Assembly (NCBI GenBank): GCA_014361165.1
Contig: JACIWD010000087.1
Location: 1-12,052, forward strand
Reading direction: 5' to 3'
Length of the DNA stretch: 12,052 nucleotides
Source: Candidatus Mnemosynella bozhongmuii
Lineage (GTDB): Archaea; Halobacteriota; Archaeoglobi; Mnemosynellales; Mnemosynellaceae
The position numbers were made by a program, and so were the translations under genes. Under the pieces are notes generated by a model. That model was not told the DNA's origin. It searched no databases and was given only the letters and a program-made list of their open reading frames with translations. Shown in pieces: positions 7,026-12,052 of the stretch. Numbering within the stretch: position 1 is the first letter of the stretch; every line of letters starts with the position of its first letter.

Positions 7026-7499
7026 ATGAGAAGCATGCGATTCTTCTCCTCAATCTACGAGTCATGGAGAGAAATTCAGTATGAGAAGTACGAGAGGCTG
7101 GAGCTTGACAGGAGATTGGAGAAGAAGAGGGTTCTCGATGCAGGAGCATCATGCTGTTTTCTGAGCGATTTTCTTAAAGAGAGAGGCGTCAGAGCCGAGC
7201 TGATCTCCCTCGATTCAGATATTCAGGCTCTGAAGAGGTGCATCTCAGAGAGAGTTGCGGGAGATGTCTCAAAACTTCCCTTCAGAGATGAGATTTTCGA
7301 TGTGATTGTGTGCATGGATGTTCTTCATCTCTCAAAAGATCTCGACCTGAGACCGCTCAGGAGAGGAGGGATCGCAATTGTTGGAGTCCCTGAGAGACAC
7401 AGAAAGATTCTCCTCGAATGGCTTCGCGACAGAGAAGCTGAGATTTTCGAAATAAATGGAAGGGAGAGAGAAATTGTTGCTTTTGTTACCCGTCCATGA
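7026..7499 (+). CDS. Short class I SAM-dependent methyltransferase-like protein
   Basis: The 157-residue protein has the layout of a class I Rossmann methyltransferase: motif I region KRVLDAGASCCFLSDFL (34-50), an acidic residue after the second strand (ISLDSD, 60-65), then GDVSKLPFRDEIFDVIVCMDVLHL (79-102), typical of motifs II/III in UbiE/Methyltransf_11 members. The glycine loop is degenerate: after DAG comes A-S-C-C rather than the usual GxG. The protein is also short, ending soon after the LRRGGIAIVGVPE strand. It may be an active minimal methyltransferase or a non-catalytic relative. ATG 7026 is given here; ATG 7035 is as likely because neither has a ribosome binding site and the promoter predicts a leaderless transcript. 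The 3' end overlaps the dehydratase gene by 14 bases, convergently. Confidence 0.8.
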   Translation: MRSMRFFSSIYESWREIQYEKYERLELDRRLEKKRVLDAGASCCFLSDFLKERGVRAELISLDSDIQALKRCISERVAGDVSKLPFRDEIFDVIVCMDVLHLSKDLDLRPLRRGGIAIVGVPERHRKILLEWLRDREAEIFEINGREREIVAFVTRP

Positions 7500-9150
7500 T
7501 TGCTCCTCTTGAGGCTGAAGAAACATTCTTTGCGTAAATTCTCAGGAATCCCCTTACATCCTTCTCAACAGGCCTCCACTCTCTCCTTCTCTCCTCCATC
7601 TCCTCCTCGCTGATCTCAACGTGAAGAAGTCTCTTTGGAATGTCAATTTTTATGAGATCTCCGTCTCTCACGAGAGCAATTGGACCGCCTTCGGCTGCTT
7701 CCGGAGAGACATGGCCGATTGCTCCTCCACGGTTTGAACCGGAGAATCTTCCGTCCGTGACGAGAGCAACAGAGGAGGAGAGTCCCATTCCGTCGAGAAC
7801 CTGAAGGATGTCATACATTTCCCTCATCCCCGGTCCTCCCTTTGGTCCCTCATAGCGAATAACTATGACATCTCCCTCCTCTATTCTTCCCTTCATCACC
7901 GCTTCCATCGCATCCTCCTCGCTGTCGAAGACTTTAGCTTCTCCTTCATGAACGAGCATGTTCTCTGAGACTGCTGAGGCCTTGACGACTGCTCCGTCTG
8001 GAGCGAGATTTCCTCTGAGAATTGCTATGCCTCCCTCTCTGTAGAAGGGCTCACTTCTTCTCCTTATGACTCCTCCGTAAACACCGTGAGCCTCTTTTAT
8101 TATTTCCCCGATTGTTTTTCCGCTGACTGTGATGGCATCAAGATTCAGCTCACCCTCTATTTCCTTCCAGACAGCAGGAAGGCCTCCGGCCTCATCAAGA
8201 TCCTTCATGGAATATCTGTCAGTTGTCGGAGCCATTCCACAGATTGTCGGAATTCTTCTGGAGAACTCATCGAAAATCTCCAGAGAGAGATCTATCCCGA
8301 GTTCATGCGCGATGGCTGGAAGATGAAGCACTGCATTTGTTGAGCCTCCAACCGCCATGAGAGTCATGATTGCATTCTCAAAGGCATCTCTGCTCATGAT
8401 GTCCGAGGGTTTAACCCCATTCTCAAGGAGTTTCATGATCGTTCTTCCTGCTTTGTAGGCCATCTCGCTGATTCTCGAACCAATTGCGGGAGTTGTGGAG
8501 TTTCCTGTGAGGCTCATTCCGAGAGCCTCTGTCATGACGCACATTGTGTTTGCGGTCCAGATACCCGGACAGGCTCCACAGGTTGGACAGGCTGAATAGG
8601 CGAGTTTAACATACTCTTCTCTGCTCATCCTGCCCGAGAGAACCTCTCCATACTTCTTTGTTATCGTGCTCGCAAGGACAAGCTCTCCTTTATAGCTTCC
8701 CGGAAGCATGTAACCTCCTGTGAGGACGATTGAGGGAATGTTCATTCTCGCTAGAGCCATGAGCATCGCAGGAACAATTTTGTCGCATGTTGCTATCGCA
8801 ACAACAGCATCAAACTGATTTGCCTCAACCATGAGCTCCACGCTTGCTGCAATGACCTCTCTGCTCGGAAGAACATACTTCATTCCAACGTGACCCTGAG
8901 CGACGCCATCGCATATTGCAATCGTGTTGAACTCGAAGGGTGTTCCGCCGGCGCTCCTTATTCCATCCTTCACTCTCTGCGAGAGCTCTCTCAGATGATA
9001 TGAGCCAGGAAGAGCCTCATTCCAGCAGTTTGCAACCCCTATGAGCGGGGCATCGAATTCCTCCTTCGTGAGACCCATTGCATGCCAGAGCCCGAATCTC
9101 TCCCAGTATATGTCCTCTCTCTCAACAATCTTCTTGCTTCTGAGCTCCAT
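7486..9150 (-). CDS. ilvD: IlvD/Edd-family dehydratase (dihydroxyacid dehydratase-like)
   Basis: Family members remove water from 2,3-dihydroxyacids using an Fe-S cluster; IlvD serves valine/isoleucine synthesis, while relatives act on sugar acids. The protein is about 554 residues, the normal length. Numbered from the GTG at 9159, one sees GTPFEFNTIAICDG (72-85), CDKIVPAMLMALARMN with cluster Cys125 and metal Lys127, TANTMCVMTEALGMSLTGN (202-220), and DGRFSGS (469-475) with the catalytic Ser473, followed by GHVSPEAAEGGPIAL. The cluster Cys197 lies in an unusual CPTCGAC. The wording near the Ser favours DHAD over xylonate-type enzymes. ATG 9150 is chosen because GGTGAGGG sits just upstream; the GTG at 9159 overlaps the preceding stop (GTGA) but has no good ribosome binding site. 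It is the second gene after the LarA-like gene, so a non-biosynthetic substrate is possible. Confidence 0.88.
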   Translation of the reverse strand: MELRSKKIVEREDIYWERFGLWHAMGLTKEEFDAPLIGVANCWNEALPGSYHLRELSQRVKDGIRSAGGTPFEFNTIAICDGVAQGHVGMKYVLPSREVIAASVELMVEANQFDAVVAIATCDKIVPAMLMALARMNIPSIVLTGGYMLPGSYKGELVLASTITKKYGEVLSGRMSREEYVKLAYSACPTCGACPGIWTANTMCVMTEALGMSLTGNSTTPAIGSRISEMAYKAGRTIMKLLENGVKPSDIMSRDAFENAIMTLMAVGGSTNAVLHLPAIAHELGIDLSLEIFDEFSRRIPTICGMAPTTDRYSMKDLDEAGGLPAVWKEIEGELNLDAITVSGKTIGEIIKEAHGVYGGVIRRRSEPFYREGGIAILRGNLAPDGAVVKASAVSENMLVHEGEAKVFDSEEDAMEAVMKGRIEEGDVIVIRYEGPKGGPGMREMYDILQVLDGMGLSSSVALVTDGRFSGSNRGGAIGHVSPEAAEGGPIALVRDGDLIKIDIPKRLLHVEISEEEMEERRREWRPVEKDVRGFLRIYAKNVSSASRGAIMDG

Positions 9151-9155
9151 TTCCC

Positions 9156-10418
9156 TCACCTTGCCAGAGTTCCCAGAATATCGAACTGCATCTCCTTTGG
9201 TTCTTCGAGAATCTCAATCTTCTCCCTGAGCTCAGGATCCTCCTTCACAAGCTTCACGAGACTCTCTGATATCCAGAACTCCTCAAGTTCGAGTGTGTTC
9301 TTTATTCTCACAACCTTCGCCTCCTTCGGATCCACGGGACCGCAGAGCTGGAGAGCGACTGCAATTGCATCCCTGTCAGATGGAAGGAACGGAGGTATCT
9401 TCGCTGTCTCCGGCCATCCTGCTGTAAGTGCATTCAGAAAGGTTGCCTGATAGTTTATCTTCGAGACCAGCCTCTGGGTTGTGATGTCGGCAAGACCTAT
9501 ACCAACCGCGCTTCCGTATGTCTCCTCTGTGAGATCAAGAACAACTATCCTCTTTATCTTCGGGGCTCTCGGCTCGTGTTCTCCGGGAATCCAGAACCTT
9601 CCGGTTACATTTGTGTCCATTCCTGTTCCGCTTATGTTCTTGCCCATCTCCTCAACAATCAGGACATCTATCTCCTTGAATGGAATTCTCGCCATGAGGT
9701 CCTTCGCCTTCTCAAGAAGCTTGGGCTCTTCTTCTTCAATCTCCTCCGGTCTGAGTGCCTTAACAATTGCGACCTCGTGTCTTGCGTTCTCGACAACTGC
9801 AAGACCGAGAATTACCGGAGAGTTCTTCATGATGAGCTTTGCTGCCTCTGGAAGGAGCTTGTGATATCCTTCAGCCTGATATCTGTGAATCATCTCAGCT
9901 CCTTTCTGCTTTCCGAGACCTATCACCATCATCTTCATAAGACCGCTCTCGATCCTGTCCTTGAAATCTGTGTGAGGCTTCACCCTCCCAACCACGATGA
10001 TTCCATCAGACTGAGCCGCGTATTTGTCGATGTAAACAGGGGTTCCGTTCGCGAGTCTTCCGATCTCAACAACCTCCATGGTTGCTCTTATCGGTGCTCC
10101 AACACTCTCCGGAGTTATTCCGAGATGTTCGAGAACCTCAATCTGACCTTCCGGTGTTCCTCCACCGTGACTTCCCATAGCGGGAATGATGAAGGGCTTT
10201 CCTCCACACCTCTTGACCTCATCAACAACCGTTGCTATGATCTCCGGAATGTTCGCTATTCCTCTGCTTCCAGCCGTTATGCAAATTTCAGCTCCGGGTT
10301 TTATTAGCTCCTGAATTCCAGCTCTTCTCAGTTCCTTTCTGATTTCGGAGACGAGATCGTCCACTTTTGGAGCATCAATTTTCTGACGCACTTTTGCCAT
10401 TTTGGGAAACTCATACAT
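9156..10418 (-). CDS. LarA-like protein, nickel-dependent hydroxyacid racemase/epimerase superfamily
   Basis: The 420-residue protein matches the LarA/DUF2088 superfamily, whose studied members racemise lactate or other alpha-hydroxyacids, or epimerise sugar acids, with a nickel-pincer nucleotide cofactor. Expected residues can be placed by spacing: His84 in MGSHGGG (LarA His108), His149 in VKPHTDF (His174), Lys162 in GLMKMM (cofactor Lys184) and His178 in MIHRY (nickel ligand His200); the Lys-His spacing of 16 matches LarA. Further conserved blocks are KNISGTGMDTNVTGRF (260-275), VLDLTEETYGSAVGIGLADITT (two adjacent blocks, 293-314) and RIKNTLELEEFWIS (371-384). The ATG has GGGGG seven bases upstream and a TATA box further up. 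The gene starts a two-gene operon with the dehydratase. The substrate is unknown, and no cofactor-synthesis gene (larB/C/E) lies in the window. Confidence 0.85.
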   Translation of the reverse strand: MYEFPKMAKVRQKIDAPKVDDLVSEIRKELRRAGIQELIKPGAEICITAGSRGIANIPEIIATVVDEVKRCGGKPFIIPAMGSHGGGTPEGQIEVLEHLGITPESVGAPIRATMEVVEIGRLANGTPVYIDKYAAQSDGIIVVGRVKPHTDFKDRIESGLMKMMVIGLGKQKGAEMIHRYQAEGYHKLLPEAAKLIMKNSPVILGLAVVENARHEVAIVKALRPEEIEEEEPKLLEKAKDLMARIPFKEIDVLIVEEMGKNISGTGMDTNVTGRFWIPGEHEPRAPKIKRIVVLDLTEETYGSAVGIGLADITTQRLVSKINYQATFLNALTAGWPETAKIPPFLPSDRDAIAVALQLCGPVDPKEAKVVRIKNTLELEEFWISESLVKLVKEDPELREKIEILEEPKEMQFDILGTLAR

Positions 10419-10425
10419 TTCAATA

Positions 10426-10466
10426 CCCCCTTCTCAGAATTGGAATTTCAGAGCTAATAAAATTTC
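10426..10466 (-). promoter_or_regulatory. Promoter and ribosome binding site of the LarA-like/dehydratase operon
   Basis: On the minus strand an AT-rich box (AAATTTTATTAGC, 10453-10466) lies about 25 bases upstream of a predicted start near 10435. The leader would be about 17 bases and contains GGGGGT (10425-10430), well spaced from the ATG at 10418. This single promoter would drive both genes. Confidence 0.45.
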
Positions 10467-10644
10467 CATTTTTCATTCCACCTGCTCCATCTTTTTTTTT
10501 CGCTTTGATGCCGGAGACCTGCAGATCGGTTCTCCATCTTCATGGACTTGGCATTCCTCGACTTCGTTGCGAACGTTATATTCTGCCCCGAAAGCTGCGA
10601 GGGTGTCGTGAACAGCAGAGAGAAAGGAATAAACCACGGGGCAC
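10467..10644. other. Spacer with a T9 tract and a weak promoter, no supported gene
   Basis: This divergent spacer holds nine consecutive T (10492-10500, plus strand) and a TATA-like TTATATT (10576-10582) about 25 bases before a possible start near 10605 for the downstream gene. Reading frames exist on both strands but have no ribosome binding sites and no recognisable composition, and I do not accept them as genes. No tRNA-like or clear C/D-box structure was found by eye. Confidence 0.35.
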
Positions 10645-11160
10645 ATGACATTCGAAAACCTCTATTACAAGACGGTTCTCAGACGCCTCAAAGATAAAAG
10701 GGAAGTGGCCAGAGAGTTCCACGACGTCTGGTCTGCCGAGCTCTTTCAGGAGCACACGAAACCGTGGTTCCCCTACTTCGCCAACACGGTCAAATTCCTG
10801 AGAGGAGCTAAGGAGGATTTGAAACTCGGTGAGGAGGATCCAGTTTTGTGGGGAGGGGTGTGCATCGAGATACATGAGGAGGCTCCTGGAGTTCGTGGAG
10901 GTGAGGTGGTAGTCTGTCTCGGGGTCGCGTACTTTGCTGTGAGGAATCTGAGTGAGGGAGAGATGGCGGATGCCTTCGAGGGGAAGAAAGTGCTCGGCAT
11001 CTATCACCCGAGCGGCAGGGGGAAGTTCTACGAATACTTCGAGGACTACAGAAAAGGAGTCTTGAAGAAAGAAGTTCACGATAGACTTTCTGAATTCATG
11101 AGGGAGTACGATCATGCCTTTCTGAAGGTTGAAAACGGGAGATGCGTTCTCTCAGTTTGA
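10645..11160 (+). CDS. Unrecognised 171-residue protein
   Basis: I do not recognise this protein. It is charged and soluble-looking, with no signal peptide, transmembrane segment or cysteine motif. It begins with a helical, aromatic-rich part (ENLYYKTVLRRLKDKREVAR, then DVWSAELFQEHTKPWFPYFA), continues with a probable beta-rich centre (GGEVVVCLGVAYFAVRNL) and KVLGIYHPSGRGKFYEYFEDY, and ends in a charged helix and short strand. The ATG at 10645 is the only usable start because an in-frame TAA lies at 10630; the preceding GGGG is a weak ribosome binding site. Coding is supported by an uninterrupted frame with sensible amino-acid composition. Codons are more often C- or G-ending (TTC, TAC, GTC) than in neighbours, so it may be a recent arrival. 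No partner gene is adjacent. Confidence 0.75.
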   Translation: MTFENLYYKTVLRRLKDKREVAREFHDVWSAELFQEHTKPWFPYFANTVKFLRGAKEDLKLGEEDPVLWGGVCIEIHEEAPGVRGGEVVVCLGVAYFAVRNLSEGEMADAFEGKKVLGIYHPSGRGKFYEYFEDYRKGVLKKEVHDRLSEFMREYDHAFLKVENGRCVLSV

Positions 11161-11182
11161 GAACTAGGAGCTGAGTCCTTTT

Positions 11183-11204
11183 CTGTAACTTCATGCTTTT
11201 ACAG
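11183..11204 (+). other. Small inverted repeat downstream of the unknown gene
   Basis: CTGTAA and TTACAG form a perfect 6-base inverted repeat around a 10-base loop, 22 bases after the stop of the unknown protein. It could be an operator or a weak RNA hairpin, with a TTTT just before it. It is short enough to be chance. Confidence 0.25.
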
Positions 11205-11252
11205 TCACATGGGGTGTTAAGTTGAGAGAGTCAATACCGTTAAAAAGAGGAA

Positions 11253-11262
11253 AAAATTAAAT
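11253..11262 (+). promoter_or_regulatory. Probable TATA box for the Sm-like/winged-helix operon
   Basis: The AT-rich AAAATTAAAT, preceded by a purine-rich AAAAAGAGG that could act as the TFB-recognition element, lies about 25 bases before a predicted start near 11283. The transcript would have a short leader containing GAGGTG (11286-11291) before the TTG start codon. Confidence 0.45.
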
Positions 11263-11297
11263 TCCTGCAATCACAAATTTTCTTTGAGGTGTTATCT

Positions 11298-11522
11298 TTG
11301 CTTCCGAACAGAAAAGTTCAGAGTCTCATAGGAAAGAGGATAAGGGTTGAGATGAAGGGAGACTCCAGTGTTCTCGAGGGCACTCTCGTGAGTGTTGATG
11401 ATTACATGAACCTCTATCTTGAGGATACTGCAGAGATAGCCAATGGAGAGAGAAAGAGGATTCTCGGACCCGTGATTCTCAGAGGAAACAATATAATTCT
11501 TCTGACTCCGGTAAACGAGTGA
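11298..11522 (+). CDS. Sm-like archaeal RNA-binding protein (SmAP2 type)
   Basis: This small Lsm protein binds U-rich RNA as a ring and is related to the Archaeoglobus Sm2 protein, which is known to form hexamers and is Hfq-like. The Sm1 motif is visible in IGKRIRVEMKGDSSVLEGTL followed by the signature VDDYMNLYLED, and the Sm2 motif in GPVILRGNNIILLTPV, where RGNN replaces the common RGD. Starting at TTG 11298 gives MLPNRKVQSLIG and 74 residues, which parallels the Sm2 N terminus and places GAGGTG six bases upstream; a GTG at 11289 would add three residues but overlaps that site. It is followed after 12 bases by the winged-helix gene and is probably co-transcribed with it. Confidence 0.93.
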   Translation: MLPNRKVQSLIGKRIRVEMKGDSSVLEGTLVSVDDYMNLYLEDTAEIANGERKRILGPVILRGNNIILLTPVNE

Positions 11523-11534
11523 GGGAGCAGATTA

Positions 11535-11870
11535 ATGTCCATAAGAGATCGGGTTCTTGAGTATCTTCGATCGAAGCCTGAAGGAGTTTATCAGAAGGAC
11601 ATCTGGAAGGAGCTTGGAATAGACAGCAGAAGCTGTTCGAGGGTTCTTCTTGAGCTTGAGAAAAAAGGGGTGATTGAGAGAGAGAAGGTCACAACTGACG
11701 GTACCGTGACATTCAGAATAAGGTTGAGGGATGATGGAAAGAGAAACTTCATGTTCGAGCTAATTTCAAGGGCTCTTCCTCCATGCATAGGATGCAGAGA
11801 GGAATGTGAGCCCGGAATGTGTCCCAGGCTTGACCTGTGGGTCAGAGCTGTTTTCGAATGCAATCTCTGA
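11535..11870 (+). CDS. Winged-helix protein with C-terminal Cys cluster, TFE-beta/RPC39-like
   Basis: The 111-residue protein has an N-terminal winged helix (about 3-65: RVLEYLRSKPEGVYQKDIWK, then SCSRVLLELEKKGVIEREKV and a beta wing TVTFRIRL). The C terminus carries four cysteines, Cys84, Cys87, Cys91 and Cys96, as C-IG-C-REE-C-EPGM-C, directly followed by PRLDLWV. Winged helix plus C-x2-C...C...C-P-x-L-x-x-W is the layout of archaeal TFE-beta and eukaryotic RPC39, where the cysteines hold a [4Fe-4S] cluster and the protein helps open the promoter with TFE-alpha. A general redox-sensing regulator is the alternative. ATG 11535 has GAGGGAG at good spacing, 12 bases after the Sm gene. Confidence 0.85.
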   Translation: MSIRDRVLEYLRSKPEGVYQKDIWKELGIDSRSCSRVLLELEKKGVIEREKVTTDGTVTFRIRLRDDGKRNFMFELISRALPPCIGCREECEPGMCPRLDLWVRAVFECNL

Positions 11871-11884
11871 AGTTCTTAAAAAAT

Positions 11885-11902
11885 CCTCCGTAACCTCCGT
11901 AA
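11885..11902 (+). repeat. Two tandem copies of a 9-base repeat before the GTPase promoter
   Basis: CCTCCGTAA occurs twice back to back, ending nine bases before the TATA-like box of the GTPase gene. Its location just upstream of a core promoter would suit a regulator-binding or activation site. Two short copies can also arise by chance. Confidence 0.5.
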
Positions 11903-11910
11903 AGAGAAGA

Positions 11911-11919
11911 GATAAATAC
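11911..11919 (+). promoter_or_regulatory. Probable TATA box for the DRG GTPase gene
   Basis: GATAAATAC, preceded by purine-rich AAAGAGAAGA, lies about 25 bases before a predicted start near 11940. Only about five bases would precede the ATG, and there is no ribosome binding site, so the mRNA is probably leaderless. Confidence 0.5.
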
Positions 11920-11930
11920 AATACTTTCTC

Positions 11931-11935
11931 TTTTT
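11931..11935 (+). terminator. U-run terminator candidate for the Sm-like operon
   Basis: Five T (within TTTCTCTTTTTCATC) about 60 bases after the winged-helix stop could terminate the upstream transcript, but it coincides with the start region of the next gene, so read-through is also plausible. Confidence 0.25.
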
Positions 11936-11944
11936 CATCTCTCG

Positions 11945-12052
11945 ATGAACATTGAGGAGGAGATAAGGAGACTCGAAGAGGAGCTCAAGAGAACTCCCTA
12001 CAACAAAGCAACACAGCACCACATAGGAAGGCTGAAGGCAAGAATAGCCCAG
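11945..12052 (+). CDS. DRG-family (TGS domain) GTP-binding protein, N-terminal fragment
   Basis: Only the first 36 residues are in the window; the gene runs off the right edge. They form the N-terminal charged helix with EEELKRTPYNKATQHHIGRL, which is the distinctive lead-in of archaeal and eukaryotic DRG GTPases, before the G1 motif. Such GTPases act on ribosomes in the cytoplasm and belong to the Obg superfamily. ATG 11945 is the first start codon in frame and lies just after the predicted transcription start, so translation is probably leaderless. Confidence 0.85.
   Translation, partial: MNIEEEIRRLEEELKRTPYNKATQHHIGRLKARIAQ

Noticed and set aside
9576..10307. Long 243-codon plus-strand reading frame opposite the LarA-like gene
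   Set aside because: It is fully antisense to a well-conserved family gene, has an implausible Ser/Asn/Cys/His-rich composition and no ribosome binding site; it arises from codon bias on the other strand.
10441..10480. Inverted repeat around the LarA-like promoter (GGAATTTC ... AAATTTCC)
   Set aside because: The arms do not match perfectly and the similarity is explained by low-complexity AT-rich sequence.
10501..10644. C/D-box small RNA in the spacer
   Set aside because: A TTTGATG resembles part of a C box, but no matching D box at suitable spacing with flanking complementarity was seen.
10367..10648. Possible small genes in the spacer on either strand
   Set aside because: The frames differ in every register, overlap the LarA-like start and its promoter, and show no ribosome binding site or family similarity.
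10576..11115. 179-codon minus-strand reading frame opposite the unknown 171-residue gene
   Set aside because: It competes with the plus-strand frame, but has no ribosome binding site or recognisable promoter; the plus-strand protein has the more natural composition. Since the plus-strand protein is itself unrecognised, this rejection is less certain than the others.
11250..11266. GGAA...TTCC palindrome at the Sm-like promoter
   Set aside because: Only four base pairs match around an A/T tract; this is expected by chance.
1..12052. Defence system, CRISPR array, prophage or insertion sequence
   Set aside because: No repeats with spacers, transposase, integrase, toxin-antitoxin or nuclease motifs were found; most genes are metabolic or informational housekeeping families.

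Overview
The window looks like a euryarchaeal chromosome segment, most likely from the order Archaeoglobales. The evidence is a short Sm protein closely resembling the Archaeoglobus Sm2 type, a DRG-type GTPase start, a separate GMP synthase ATP-pyrophosphatase subunit, TATA-box promoters with short leaders, GTG/TTG starts behind GGAGG/GGTG ribosome binding sites, and heavy use of AGA/AGG arginine codons. I see no rRNA, tRNA, CRISPR array, insertion sequence or phage gene.

Region 1 (1-3479, + strand) is a tightly packed biosynthetic operon: the 3' end of CTP synthase (pyrG), GMP synthase subunit B (guaA), acetylornithine aminotransferase (argD) and histidinol-phosphate aminotransferase (hisC). 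Genes overlap or lie within about 11 bases of each other, so they are probably co-transcribed. Region 2 (3459-4338) is a divergent pair, a RimI-like GNAT acetyltransferase (-) and a small coiled-coil plus winged-helix protein (+), sharing a compact promoter.

Region 3 (4332-6955, - strand) is a two-gene unit: a CoA-acylating methylmalonate-semialdehyde dehydrogenase type ALDH followed by an iron-dependent alcohol dehydrogenase. Together they could oxidise a 3-hydroxyacid through a semialdehyde to an acyl-CoA. Region 4 (7026-7499, +) is a short SAM-methyltransferase-like gene. Region 5 (7486-10418, - strand) is a second two-gene unit: a LarA-like (nickel-dependent hydroxyacid racemase superfamily) protein followed by an IlvD/Edd-family dehydratase. 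This pair could act successively on hydroxy- or dihydroxyacids, although ordinary branched-chain amino acid synthesis remains possible for the dehydratase.

Region 6 (10419-11160) is a gene-poor spacer and an unrecognised 171-residue protein. Region 7 (11298-12052, +) is an information-processing cluster: an Sm-like RNA-binding protein, a winged-helix protein with a C-terminal four-cysteine motif resembling TFE-beta/RPC39, and the start of a DRG-family GTPase.

The most interesting items are the LarA-like/IlvD operon with an unusual cysteine pattern in the dehydratase, the probable minimal TFE-beta homologue next to the Sm gene, and the three convergent gene pairs, all of which overlap at their 3' ends. 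I see no clearly unprecedented multi-gene system.
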